Part shown: piece by piece, positions 7,539 through 18,388 of the stretch
How the letters are laid out: each line of letters opens with the position of its first letter
Position numbering within the stretch: position 1 is the stretch's first letter
Assembly: GCA_963832445.1 (NCBI GenBank)
Contig: CAWHUM010000022.1
Coordinates: forward strand, 124,001 to 188,000
Reading direction: 5' to 3'
Source of the DNA: AWTP1-13 sp963832445
Lineage (GTDB): Bacteria > Pseudomonadota > Alphaproteobacteria > Rhizobiales > Hyphomicrobiaceae
DNA length: 64,000 nt
Position numbers and translations under genes: made by a program
The notes under the pieces: model-generated
The model's input: the letters and a program-made list of their open reading frames with translations, nothing else
What the model was told of the DNA's origin: nothing
The model's database searches: none

Positions 7539-8702
7539 ATGGACCTGGACCATCTGGATTGGCCGTTCTTTCAAAGCGCGCATCGCGAGCTGGCCGACCG
7601 GTTCAATACTTGGGTCGCGGACAACCTGACTGCGTTCGAGGCCGACGAAGGTGGTGACGGTCGAACAGCCCGCGTTATCTTCGAGCTGCTCGCACGCGAC
7701 CAATGGCTGGAGATGTCGCTGCCTCGAGGGACCGGCGGCAACGGTGTCCTCGATCTAAGGACCATGTCGATCATTCGGGAGCGGTGCGCCTACAGTTCGG
7801 CGATCTCGGATGTTGCCATCTCCGAACCTTGGCTCGGCATCTTGCCAATCGCGTTATTCGGCTCGCAAGCATTGCGGGCGGAGTACTTGCGGCAATACCT
7901 CGCTGGCAAGCTCCTGCCCGCGTTTGCCCTCTCGGAACCCGAGGCTGGCTCAGACGCCGCCGCAATCACGACCACTGCTCGCCGCCAGGGAAGCCACTAT
8001 GTTCTCTGCGGCCGCAAGACCTGGACCTCCAATTGCGGTCTCGCCGACCTCTACATTGTGTTCGCACGGTTGGACGAGGCGGGCATTACCGCGTTTGCGG
8101 TGGACGGACGTGCCGAGGGCATCAGCCTCGATGAGAGGCTTCGGGTGCTCTCACCGCACACGGTTGGCACGTGGACGCTGGATGAGTGTCGCGTGCCTCT
8201 CGACCAAGTTATCGGCGAGCCGGGCCAGGGGATGAAGATCGCCACGGCAGTGCTGCAGATCTTTCGACCAACGGTTGGAGCAGCCGCCGTTGGTTTTGCC
8301 CGTCGTGCACTTCGGGAAGCTTTGACACGCTGCGTCGAGCGCACGACCTTCAAGAAAGCGATCGCCGAGCACCAACTCGTTCAAGCCAAGCTGGCGAGCA
8401 TGGTTGCTCGGATCGACGCATCAGCCTTGCTTGTCTACCGCTCGGCATGGCAGCACGACTGCAATTCCAAGGACAACTCGCGGGCTGCGGCAATTGCCAA
8501 ATGGCAGGCAACCGAGGCCGCTTGTTCCGTGATAGACGAGGCTGTCCAGCTCTTCGGTGGCCAAGGCGTACTGCATGGCACCGTCGTCGAACGGCTTTAC
8601 CGCCATGCCAGGGCCTTTCGCATCTTCGACGGAACCAGCGAGATCCAACAGCTCATCATCGCGCGCGACCTGCTGCGACCCCCCAACCGCGGGCATGCCT
8701 GA
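7539..8702 (+). CDS. Acyl-CoA dehydrogenase family protein
   Basis: The ATG at 7539 (MDLDHLDWPFF) gives 387 residues, the usual family length; longer starts add unlikely sequence. FAD/substrate motifs FALSEPEAGSDAA and GRKTWTSNCGLAD are present. The C-terminal FDGTSEIQQLIIARDLL matches the conserved GTxEIQ end. It would oxidise an acyl-CoA to the enoyl-CoA and pass electrons to ETF. The AAITTTARR segment and the absence of a partner CoA ligase or thioesterase leave the substrate open. Codon choice looks less GC-biased than in its neighbours, hinting at more recent acquisition; I did not quantify this. Confidence 0.88.
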   Translation: MDLDHLDWPFFQSAHRELADRFNTWVADNLTAFEADEGGDGRTARVIFELLARDQWLEMSLPRGTGGNGVLDLRTMSIIRERCAYSSAISDVAISEPWLGILPIALFGSQALRAEYLRQYLAGKLLPAFALSEPEAGSDAAAITTTARRQGSHYVLCGRKTWTSNCGLADLYIVFARLDEAGITAFAVDGRAEGISLDERLRVLSPHTVGTWTLDECRVPLDQVIGEPGQGMKIATAVLQIFRPTVGAAAVGFARRALREALTRCVERTTFKKAIAEHQLVQAKLASMVARIDASALLVYRSAWQHDCNSKDNSRAAAIAKWQATEAACSVIDEAVQLFGGQGVLHGTVVERLYRHARAFRIFDGTSEIQQLIIARDLLRPPNRGHA

Positions 8703-8784
8703 AGCCATCCATTGTGCGAGCGGGGCAGCCTAGGCTGAGCCGGGGCGCGGTTTGCGCCGTGCCTGATCCGCGCTACCCTGCCCC

Positions 8785-10839
<2,055 letters not shown>

Positions 10840-10975
10840 GGCGGCTGCCCCAAATCTGTGCCCGCCGCGCAACGCTGTGGATAGATCGCACCGCGCCGGC
10901 TACTAGCCGCTGGCCAATCAGCGCCAGATCCCTGACATTGATTGCCTTCTGGAAGGCTGGGGGTGGGTTGTCGCG

Positions 10976-11791
10976 ATGCCGCTGCGTCATGTTCCGTGTT
11001 TGCGGCCGCTCGCCCTTGCCGTTCTCGCGGCCTTGGCCGTTGCTCCGGCCGCCGCCCAATCCGGCTCCGACCCGTTCGGCCTGTTCGGCGACCGCTGGCA
11101 GGTCGGCGGCCTCGTCTACGTCTCGCCCAAGTTCGAAGGCGCCAAGTCCTACCAGGTCACCGGCTTCCCGTTCGTGGCGCCGGCTGGCTTCGGCGACAAC
11201 GGCATCGTGCAGATCAAGGGCGCCGACGACGTCCGGTTCCGCGTCCTCCAGTTCAACAATTTCGAGGTCGGACCGCTGGCGGGCTACCGCTTCGGCCGCG
11301 ATGAGGATGACTCCGCCCGCCTGATAGGGACGGGCGATATCGACGGCGGTTTCGTGCTGGGCGCCTTCGCCACCTACCGCACCGGGCCGCTGGCCTTCTC
11401 CGTCTCCTATCATCACCAGGCAACCGGCGACGACACGGGCGGCCTGGTCCGCTTCGGAGCCGAGGCGGTTACGCGCTTGTCCCCGACGGTCAAGCTGACG
11501 TCCAGCATCGGCACCAACTACGCCACCGACGACTACATGACCGCCTTTTTCGGCGTGAACGCCTTGCAGTCGGCGGCCTCCGGGCTTCCCGTCTACAATC
11601 CCTCAGCTGGGTTCAAGGACGTCTACATCGGCGCCACCGCTGCCATCGATCTCAACGATCGCTGGACGTTGCTGCTGATCGGTCGCTACGCCCACCTCGT
11701 CGGCGACGCTGCCGACAGCCCCATCGTCGAGACCGAGAGCCAGTTCTACGGCGGCGCCGCGCTCTCCTACAAATTCAGCATCGGCCGCTAG
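10976..11791 (+). CDS. MipA/OmpV-family outer-membrane protein
   Basis: The 271-residue product has a signal peptide (LALAVLAALAVAPAAAQ), then alternating beta-strand-like sequence typical of MipA/OmpV: WQVGGLVYVSPKFEGAKSY near the mature start and a terminal aromatic/basic strand (FYGGAALSYKFSIGR). MipA scaffolds peptidoglycan enzymes in E. coli, but most alphaproteobacterial members are uncharacterised. No partner MltA or PBP is adjacent. Confidence 0.85.
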   Translation: MPLRHVPCLRPLALAVLAALAVAPAAAQSGSDPFGLFGDRWQVGGLVYVSPKFEGAKSYQVTGFPFVAPAGFGDNGIVQIKGADDVRFRVLQFNNFEVGPLAGYRFGRDEDDSARLIGTGDIDGGFVLGAFATYRTGPLAFSVSYHHQATGDDTGGLVRFGAEAVTRLSPTVKLTSSIGTNYATDDYMTAFFGVNALQSAASGLPVYNPSAGFKDVYIGATAAIDLNDRWTLLLIGRYAHLVGDAADSPIVETESQFYGGAALSYKFSIGR

Positions 11792-11882
11792 CCATCCTCG
11801 CGGCGCAAAGGGGGCGCCCGTTCGCTCGCGCGAGACGAGAGCACCCCATTGGCCATTCATAGTGCCGGCATCATCGTCAGTG

Positions 11883-12017
11883 TCAGTTGATGCCTTCGCG
11901 GTCCATCTTGTCGAAAATCTGTTTGACCTTGGGGGATGGCTTGAAAGTGGCGCCTGCGGAGGCGGACAGTCCGGCTACGACCGACAGAGCGACGAGCATG
12001 GACACGATGATCTTCAT
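11883..12017 (-). CDS. Small secreted peptide, 44 residues
   Basis: The minus-strand ATG at 12017 is preceded by AGGAGA seven bases upstream, a strong Shine-Dalgarno. The 44-residue product is a signal peptide (MKIIVSMLVALSVVAGLSAS) followed by a short charged tail that ends KQIFDKMDREGIN. Very short signal-peptide plus acidic/basic tail proteins of this kind (often ending near FYDQLDRE or similar) recur in Rhizobiales genomes with no known role. It lies downstream of rho, separated by a hairpin. Confidence 0.7.
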   Translation of the reverse strand: MKIIVSMLVALSVVAGLSASAGATFKPSPKVKQIFDKMDREGIN

Positions 12018-12144
12018 GGCTGCTTCTCCTGTGATCCGGGGCGCCTTCGTGGCGCCCGCTTGCACAGGTGACTACGGCCGCGCTTCCCTCGCGGATGCCG
12101 CTTTCACCGCGTCGTGAAAAAGGGTGATGAGAACCCGAAAGCGA

Positions 12145-12170
12145 AATGGCCGACCCTTAAGCCGGCCATT
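12145..12170 (-). terminator. Hairpin downstream of rho
   Basis: AATGGCCG and CGGCCATT pair perfectly around a 10-base loop 24 bp after the rho stop codon. No long U run follows, so termination may need Rho. Confidence 0.6.
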
Positions 12171-12193
12171 CCACTTCAATTCGTGCCCAGTGC

Positions 12194-13480
12194 CTAGTTC
12201 TTGCCCGTGCTCATCGAGTTGAAGAACTCGCCGTTGCTCTTGGTCGAGCGCAGCTTGTCGACCAGGAACTCGATGGCATCCATGGTGCCCATCGGGTTGA
12301 GGATGCGGCGCAGCACGTACATCTTCTTCAGCTGGTCGGCGGGCACCAGCAGCTCTTCCTTGCGCGTGCCGGAGCGGGCGATGTCGATCGCCGGGAACAC
12401 GCGCTTGTCGGACACCTTGCGGTCGAGCACGATTTCCGAGTTACCGGTTCCCTTGAACTCCTCGAAGATCACCTCGTCCATACGGCTGCCGGTGTCGATC
12501 AGCGCGGTGGCGATGATGGTGAGCGAGCCGCCCTCCTCGATGTTGCGCGCGGCGCCGAAGAAGCGCTTGGGCCGCTGCAGGGCGTTGGAGTCGACGCCGC
12601 CGGTCAGCACCTTGCCGGAGCTCGGCACCACCGTGTTGTAGGCTCGGCCGAGGCGCGTGATGGAGTCGAGCAGAATCACCACGTCGCGCTTGTGCTCCAC
12701 GAGCCGCTTGGCCTTCTCGATCACCATCTCGGAAACCTGCACGTGGCGCGTGGCCGGCTCGTCGAAGGTCGAGGAGATGACCTCGCCCTTCACGGAGCGC
12801 TGCATGTCGGTCACCTCCTCGGGCCGCTCGTCGATCAGCAGCACGATCAGATAGCACTCGGGATGGTTCTTCGCGATCGAGTGCGCGATGTTCTGCAAGA
12901 GCACCGTCTTGCCGGTGCGCGGCTGCGCCACGATCAGGGCGCGCTGGCCCATACCCAGCGGCGACACGATGTCGATCACGCGCGCGGAGAGGTCCTTGAT
13001 AGTGGGATCCTCGATCTCCATCTTCATCCACCTGGTGGGATAAAGCGGCGTCAGGTTGTCGAAGTGCACCTTGTGGCGCGCCTTGTCGGGGTCCTCGAAG
13101 TTGATGGTGTTGACCTTGAGCAGCGCGAAGTAGCGCTCGCCCTCTTTGGGCCCGCGGATCTGGCCTTCCACCGTGTCGCCGGAGCGCAGGCCGAAGCGCC
13201 GGATCTGCGAGGGCGAGATGTAGATGTCGTCGGGGCCCGGCAGGTAGTTGGCATCGGGCGAGCGCAGGAAGCCGAAGCCGTCCTGCAGCACCTCGACCAC
13301 GCCGGTGCCGATGATCTCGGTGTCCTTGGCAGCCAGTTGTTTGAGGATGGCGAACATCTGCTCCTGCTTGCGCATGGAGCTGGCGTTCTCGACGCCGACT
13401 TCCTCGGCGAAGCTCAAGAGCTCCGTCGGCGTCTTGATTTTGAGGTCCTGGAGTTTCATCTCCTTGACTACGTCTTGCAT
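12194..13480 (-). CDS. rho: Transcription termination factor Rho
   Basis: The 428-residue product has the N-terminal helix bundle (MKLQDLKIKTPTELLSFAEE), the cold-shock RNA-binding domain (GFGFLRSPDANYLPGPDDIY), and the RecA-like motor with the P-loop AQPRTGKTVLLQ and the segment LLIDERPEEVTDM. The Q-loop/R-loop region and C-terminus are intact. The ATG at 13480 follows GGAG. The 262-bp leader upstream (13481-13742) is G/C-rich with no ORF; rho leaders in other bacteria mediate autogenous attenuation, but I see no specific signal. Confidence 0.98.
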   Translation of the reverse strand: MQDVVKEMKLQDLKIKTPTELLSFAEEVGVENASSMRKQEQMFAILKQLAAKDTEIIGTGVVEVLQDGFGFLRSPDANYLPGPDDIYISPSQIRRFGLRSGDTVEGQIRGPKEGERYFALLKVNTINFEDPDKARHKVHFDNLTPLYPTRWMKMEIEDPTIKDLSARVIDIVSPLGMGQRALIVAQPRTGKTVLLQNIAHSIAKNHPECYLIVLLIDERPEEVTDMQRSVKGEVISSTFDEPATRHVQVSEMVIEKAKRLVEHKRDVVILLDSITRLGRAYNTVVPSSGKVLTGGVDSNALQRPKRFFGAARNIEEGGSLTIIATALIDTGSRMDEVIFEEFKGTGNSEIVLDRKVSDKRVFPAIDIARSGTRKEELLVPADQLKKMYVLRRILNPMGTMDAIEFLVDKLRSTKSNGEFFNSMSTGKN

Positions 13481-13742
13481 TGAAATTCTCCGATTGGGAG
13501 GAGCTGCGCGGCTTTGGAAGGTGGGATGGAAAGGAGAGGCCGGCGCAGAGAGTAGGAGGGGTGCGGAACTTGGGTTCCGGGATCGTCGCGGCCCGCCGTG
13601 GCGCAGGAGCGGCTCGGCAGAGCCCCGCCCACAATGCGCCAAAGGGTGGCGGCAGGCGGTGACAACTCGCTATATAGCAGTCCGCGCGAGAAAATGAAAG
13701 GGGCGCCGTAGGATAGGCCTGAGTTTGCGCCTGCAACCGGGC

Positions 13743-14159
13743 TCACGCCTCCATGTATTTCTCCCAGAACCCGGCTGCCGGCTCGGTCTGCTCCACGACA
13801 TCGACAAGGATGCCGGAGGGATCGCGCACCATGAAGCGCCTCTGCCCCCAGGGCTCGTCCTTGAGGCCATAGACGATTGGCGCTCCCCTTCCCTTTAGCT
13901 GCGCCAATGTTTGCGCAGCATTATCCACCTGGAAGGTCATGATCATGCCCGGCCCGTCGAACGTCTCCGGCCCCGGCGGATTGGAGGGATGATCGGCGCT
14001 CATCAGGCCCAGGGTGATCGGGCCGCCCTCGTGATCGGCGAGCATGACTACCCAGCTTGCCTCGAACACGACGCTCATACCGAAGAGTTCGCGGTAGAAA
14101 TCCCAGCTCTGCTTGAGCAGTTTCACCGTTATGAGCGGGTAGGTGTTGAGCTTGGCCAC
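13743..14159 (-). CDS. VOC-family (glyoxalase-like) protein
   Basis: The 138-residue protein has two beta-alpha-beta-beta-beta units of the VOC fold. The first half carries WDFYRELFGMSVVF and LMSADHPSN; the second carries RRFMVRDPSGILVDVVEQ, which includes the usual C-terminal Glu ligand. The exact substrate cannot be told. The gene ends 262 bp before rho and starts 29 bp after hemJ's stop, so it may be co-transcribed with hemE-hemJ. Confidence 0.85.
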   Translation of the reverse strand: MAKLNTYPLITVKLLKQSWDFYRELFGMSVVFEASWVVMLADHEGGPITLGLMSADHPSNPPGPETFDGPGMIMTFQVDNAAQTLAQLKGRGAPIVYGLKDEPWGQRRFMVRDPSGILVDVVEQTEPAAGFWEKYMEA

Positions 14160-14187
14160 GGGCAGCTCCTGGTCTCCATGATCTGAG

Positions 14188-14610
14188 CTAGAACGGCTTC
14201 ACGATCACCAGCACGACAATGCCGATCATCAGGACCGCCGGCACCTCGTTGCGGATGCGGTAGAAGCGTGCGTTGCGCGTGTTCCAATCCTCGGCGAAGT
14301 CCTTGCGCCAGGCCGCCAGCGCGTGGTGATAGCCGGTCAGCGCCACCACCAGGGCGAACTTGGCCCACAGCCAGCGGTCGTTGACCATGCCCTGCGCCCA
14401 GGCGAGATAGGGGCCCGTCACCCACACCACGGCCATGGCCGGGTTCATGATGACGCGCAGCAGGCGCCGCTCCATCATCTTGAAGGTCTCGGATTGCTTG
14501 GAGCCCTTCTCCGCGTCGCAGTGATAGACGAAGAGGCGAGGCAGATAGAGCAGCCCAGCCATCCACGCAATGACAGCAATGACGTGGAGCGCCTTGATCC
14601 AGATGAGCAT
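14188..14610 (-). CDS. hemJ: HemJ, protoporphyrinogen IX oxidase
   Basis: The 140-residue membrane protein starts MLIWIKALHVIAVIAWMAGLL with the conserved His and continues LPRLFVYH, four helices, and WAKFALVVALTGYHH. These fit HemJ, which oxidises protoporphyrinogen IX in bacteria lacking HemG/HemY. It is 10 bp downstream of hemE, forming a heme operon hemE-hemJ next to rho, a common Hyphomicrobiales order. Confidence 0.93.
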   Translation of the reverse strand: MLIWIKALHVIAVIAWMAGLLYLPRLFVYHCDAEKGSKQSETFKMMERRLLRVIMNPAMAVVWVTGPYLAWAQGMVNDRWLWAKFALVVALTGYHHALAAWRKDFAEDWNTRNARFYRIRNEVPAVLMIGIVVLVIVKPF

Positions 14611-14620
14611 GCGGTAATTT

Positions 14621-15670
14621 CTACTTTGCTCCGCGCACCAGCTTCACGAGTTGGGCTACATGCTCCGGCGGCGTTTGCGGCACGATGCCGTGCCCCAGGT
14701 TGAAGATGAACCGCTTACCCCTGAGCGCCGCCAGAATTTGGGCGACGCGATGCGCCATTGCCTCTCCCCCTGCGACCAGCAGCAACGGATCGAGGTTCCC
14801 CTGCACGACCGCCTTGTCCGACAGCTCTCCGGCCATGAGCGCTAGCGGCAAGGCCGTGTCGCAGCCGATGCCATCGACGCCGGTGTGCGCAACGTAGGCT
14901 GAGGCGTGCACACCCGCACCCCGCGGAAACCCGATCACCGGAACATCTGGGTAGCGCTCCTTCAGCCGCGCCACCATCGCTCTCGTGGGAGCCACCACCC
15001 AGCGCTCGAACTGGTCGTCGGCGAGGCTTCCGGCCCAGCTGTCGAAAATCTGCAGCACATCGGCACCGGCCACAACCTGTCCCGACAGGTAGTCGACCGA
15101 AACTTCGACCAGCAGGTCGATCAGCCGCTGAAATCCGCCCGGGTCGCGATAGGCCCAAAGCCGCGCCTCGGCCTGATCGGTGGAGCCCTGCCCGCCCACC
15201 ATGTAGGTCGCCACCGTCCAAGGCGCGCCGCAAAATCCGATGAGGGCAGTGTCATGGGGCAGTTCCTGGCGAACTTTGGCGACCGTCTCGAAAACGCGGC
15301 CAAACCTGGGGCGAGTCGCGCTCGCGTTCAAGCGCGCAATTTCACGCTCGGTGCGAATGGGCTCGAGCCGCGGGCCTTCGCCTTCGAGGAATTCGACCTT
15401 CTGCCCCAGTGCGTCGGGCACCACCAGGATATCCGCGAACAGGATCGCAGCATCGAAGCCGAAGCGCCGGATCGGCTGCAGCGTCACCTCGGCGGCAAGC
15501 GCGGGCGAGTAGCACAGGTCGAGGAAGCTGCCGGCCTTCTCCCGCACCGCGCGATATTCGGGCAAATAGCGGCCGGCCTGGCGCATCAGCCAGACAGGCG
15601 GCGGCGACAACGCGCGGCCCGCGAACACCTCGAGGAGGCGAGGGCGCGTTGCCGCCCGCGTCGATGCCAT
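14621..15670 (-). CDS. hemE: HemE, uroporphyrinogen decarboxylase
   Basis: The 349-residue product is full length, with the N-terminal signature PPVWLMRQAGRYLPEYR (Arg and catalytic-region residues) and the second signature GFCGAPWTVATYMVGGQG. It converts uroporphyrinogen III to coproporphyrinogen III. It is the left-hand flank of the predicted origin and is read away from it. Confidence 0.97.
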   Translation of the reverse strand: MASTRAATRPRLLEVFAGRALSPPPVWLMRQAGRYLPEYRAVREKAGSFLDLCYSPALAAEVTLQPIRRFGFDAAILFADILVVPDALGQKVEFLEGEGPRLEPIRTEREIARLNASATRPRFGRVFETVAKVRQELPHDTALIGFCGAPWTVATYMVGGQGSTDQAEARLWAYRDPGGFQRLIDLLVEVSVDYLSGQVVAGADVLQIFDSWAGSLADDQFERWVVAPTRAMVARLKERYPDVPVIGFPRGAGVHASAYVAHTGVDGIGCDTALPLALMAGELSDKAVVQGNLDPLLLVAGGEAMAHRVAQILAALRGKRFIFNLGHGIVPQTPPEHVAQLVKLVRGAK

Positions 15671-16087
15671 CGCGTGAGGCTCCTAAATCCTAAAATCTAG
15701 ATCTCAGGTTATTGTTATGACTCTTAGGCACTGGATTACGAAGATTCTCGATTGTCACGGTGCTGCGCACAGCTTGCGCGCTGACATAGGCGCTCCGGGC
15801 TACCCATAGCGGATCCTGAGATCGAGACCCACTAGGTCGATAAATATACTAAATATCAATATGTTACTGTCTGTGTTGCGTTTGCCGCCTCGAACGCGAA
15901 CCTGTGGAAGGAACTGTGTGACGCGACGCCTGGCTTCGGCCATCCGCATCCCTCTTCACCCCTGAGCTCAGCTCCGTCCCAGCCGGTCTTCCTGTGGGCA
16001 ACTCTGTTGATGGCGGAACGGCGGGGCTCAACCAATCCGTGCCCCCGGCTTGGCAGCCTCCAAGAACTCTGGTCTTTTCCACAGACC
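15671..16087. other. oriC: Predicted chromosomal origin of replication (oriC)
   Basis: This roughly 420-bp gap has no convincing ORF. It separates divergent hemE and ppsR, the same pair (hemE and RP001) that flanks oriC in Caulobacter and Rickettsia. It contains AT-rich stretches unlike the surrounding DNA (about 15684-15720 and 15838-15866). DnaA-box candidates are TTTTCCACA (16075-16083, one mismatch to TTATCCACA), TGTGGGCAA (15993-16001, two mismatches) and TGTGGAAGG (15903-15911, weaker). No perfect DnaA box or CtrA site is seen, so the call rests on synteny, AT content and the flanking parS sites. Confidence 0.8.
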
Positions 16088-16951
16088 ATGCTCAGCCACG
16101 TGCCCAGCTACTTTCATTTGCATCTCATCTCGGATGCGACCGGCGAGACCCTCACCACCATGGCCAAGGCCGCGGCGGTGCAGTACGCGCAGGTGCGGCC
16201 GATCGAGCACGTACACCCCTTGGTGCGCACCGAGAAGCAGCTGGCGCGCGTGCTGAAGGAAGTCGAGCAGGCGCCGGGTATCGTTCTCTATACCGTGGTC
16301 AAGAAGGAGCTGATCGAGGAGATCGAGCGCCGCTGCCGCGAGATGAAGCTGCCGTGCCTGCACGTGCTCGAGCCGATCATGAAGGTGTTCGAGTCCTACC
16401 TCGGCGCGCCGCAGACGCCGATCGTGGCCGGCCAGCATCTGCTCGATGCCGAATACTTCGCCCGCATCGACGCGCTCAACTTCGCCATGGCGCATGACGA
16501 CGGCCAGCTGCCGCAGGATCTCAACCGCGCCGATATCATCCTGCTTGGCATCTCGCGCACATCCAAGACACCGACCAGCGTCTATCTGGCCCAGCGCGGC
16601 TACAAGACCGCCAACGTGCCGCTGGTGCCCGGCATCGAGCCGCCCGCGGCGCTGTCCCAGCCGCATACGGCTTTCGTGGTCGGCCTGGTGGCGAGCGCCG
16701 AGCGCATCGCCGAGATCCGCCGCAACCGCGTGCACCTGATCGGCGACCGCAAACTCGACGACTATGTCGACCGCACCCAGATCATGGAGGAGATCCAATA
16801 CTCGCGCCGCCTGTGTGCGCGCTACGGCTGGCCCGTGATCGACGTGACGCGGCGCTCGGTCGAGGAGACCGCTGCCACCATCATCCGTCTCCTGCACGAC
16901 CGGCGCGAGGGCGCGAGCGTGGCGGAGCAGCAGGAGACCGGCGATGGCTGA
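16088..16951 (+). CDS. ppsR: PPDK/PEP synthase regulatory kinase/pyrophosphorylase (DUF299, RP001 homologue)
   Basis: The ATG at 16088 gives 287 residues beginning MLSHVPSYFHLHLISDATGET, the family start. The P-loop region LGISRTSKTPTSVYLA and the segment YVDRTQIMEEIQYSRRL are diagnostic. Family members phosphorylate and dephosphorylate pyruvate-phosphate dikinase or PEP synthase using ADP/Pi. It is the right flank of oriC. Its 3' end overlaps the next gene by 8 bp. Confidence 0.93.
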   Translation: MLSHVPSYFHLHLISDATGETLTTMAKAAAVQYAQVRPIEHVHPLVRTEKQLARVLKEVEQAPGIVLYTVVKKELIEEIERRCREMKLPCLHVLEPIMKVFESYLGAPQTPIVAGQHLLDAEYFARIDALNFAMAHDDGQLPQDLNRADIILLGISRTSKTPTSVYLAQRGYKTANVPLVPGIEPPAALSQPHTAFVVGLVASAERIAEIRRNRVHLIGDRKLDDYVDRTQIMEEIQYSRRLCARYGWPVIDVTRRSVEETAATIIRLLHDRREGASVAEQQETGDG

Positions 16952-17561
16952 GCCGGGCGCGCCGCAGGTCATCCTGGCATCGGCAAGCTCCTTTCGCCGC
17001 AGGCTGCTGGAGGCGGCCGGTCTGCGGTTTGAGGTCGTCCCGGCGGATGTTGACGAGGCCGCCCTGAAGCGCGGGCTGGCGGCTGCTGTGCCCAGGCCCG
17101 GTCCGGGCACAGTGGCGGAAGCGCTGGCCCGGGCCAAGGCCGAAGCTGTCGGGCGCAACCATCCCGACGCGCTCGTCATCGGCGCCGACCAGGTGCTGGC
17201 CCTGGACGAGGAGCTGTTCGACAAGCCCAGCGATCTGGCCGCAGCCCGCGCACAGCTCGAGCGGTTGCGTGGCAGGCCGCACACCTTGCACACCGCCGCG
17301 GTGCTGGCGCACGACAGAAAGATCGTGTGGACTTGCGTCGGGGAGGCGATGCTCACCATGCGCGCCTTCAGTCGCCAGTTCCTGGACGCCTATCTTGCGC
17401 GCTGCGGCGCTGCCGTGTGCCAAACGGTCGGCGCCTATGAGATCGAGGGCGCCGGCATCCAGCTCTTCGAGCGGGTCGAGGGCGATCACTTCACCATCAT
17501 CGGCCTGCCGCTGCTTGCGCTGCTGGGGGAGCTCAGATCGCGCGGAGTGCTGCTGCAATGA
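16944..17561 (+). CDS. maf: Maf-family nucleotide pyrophosphatase
   Basis: The 205-residue protein has the Maf start VILASASSFRRRLLEAAG, the catalytic-region GADQVL and FDKP, and TVGAYEIEGAGIQLF near the C-terminus. Maf proteins hydrolyse non-canonical or methylated nucleoside triphosphates. It overlaps ppsR at the 5' end and aroE at the 3' end by 4 bp, so ppsR-maf-aroE-coaE is tightly coupled. Confidence 0.93.
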   Translation: MAEPGAPQVILASASSFRRRLLEAAGLRFEVVPADVDEAALKRGLAAAVPRPGPGTVAEALARAKAEAVGRNHPDALVIGADQVLALDEELFDKPSDLAAARAQLERLRGRPHTLHTAAVLAHDRKIVWTCVGEAMLTMRAFSRQFLDAYLARCGAAVCQTVGAYEIEGAGIQLFERVEGDHFTIIGLPLLALLGELRSRGVLLQ

Positions 17562-18388
17562 TCCGCGCCTGTGTCATCGGCTGGCCGGTGTCGCACTCGC
17601 GCTCGCCACTGATCCATGGCTACTGGCTCGAGCAGTACGCCATCGACGGCAGCTACGATCGCCACCCTGTGAAGCCCGACGACGTGAGAGCTTTCCTGCG
17701 CAGCATGCGCGAAGAGGGCTTCGCCGGCTGCAATGTCACGCTGCCGCACAAGGAGGCGGCCTTTGCGACGGTGGACGAGGCGCGGCCCGCTGCCCGCGCC
17801 GCCGCCGCGGCCAACACGCTGTGGTATGAGAACGGCAGACTGATCGGCGACAATTCCGACGGCGCCGGGTTCATGGCCAACCTGCACGCTTCCGTGCCTC
17901 GGCTTGGCCTCGATGGCAGCACCGTGTCGGTGCTGGGTGCCGGCGGTGCGGCCCGCGGCATCGTGTTTGCGCTGCTGGAAGCCGGCGCTGGCGAAGTGCG
18001 GCTCTTCAACCGCACGCGCCCTCGGGCCGATGTGGTGGCAGCCTACTTCGGCCCGAAAGTGAAAGCCTTCGATTGGCACGAGCGCGCCGAACGCTCCCGC
18101 GGCGCGGCGCTGCTCGTCAACACCACCTCGCTCGGCATGAAAGGCGGCGAGCCGCTCGACATGGACGTGTCGGCACTCGACCCTGCATGTGTCGTGGCGG
18201 ACATCGTCTACGTCCCACTCGTCACGCCGCTGCTGACCGCGGCGCGGGCACGCGGGCTAACGACCGTCGACGGCCTCGGCATGCTGCTGCATCAGGCGGT
18301 GCCGGGCTTCGAGAAATGGTTCGGCGTACGTCCGCAAGTCACCGCGGAGCTGCGCGCCCGGCTGGTGCGGGACATCGAGAGCGGCTGA
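17558..18388 (+). CDS. aroE: AroE, shikimate dehydrogenase
   Basis: The 276-residue product starts IRACVIGWPVSHSRSPLIHG (shikimate-binding SxS), has NVTLPHKE with the catalytic Lys, NSDGAGF, and the NADP-binding GAGGAARGIVFAL. It reduces 3-dehydroshikimate with NADPH in aromatic amino acid synthesis. The start ATGA overlaps the maf stop, and its TGA overlaps the coaE ATG. Confidence 0.96.
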   Translation: MIRACVIGWPVSHSRSPLIHGYWLEQYAIDGSYDRHPVKPDDVRAFLRSMREEGFAGCNVTLPHKEAAFATVDEARPAARAAAAANTLWYENGRLIGDNSDGAGFMANLHASVPRLGLDGSTVSVLGAGGAARGIVFALLEAGAGEVRLFNRTRPRADVVAAYFGPKVKAFDWHERAERSRGAALLVNTTSLGMKGGEPLDMDVSALDPACVVADIVYVPLVTPLLTAARARGLTTVDGLGMLLHQAVPGFEKWFGVRPQVTAELRARLVRDIESG

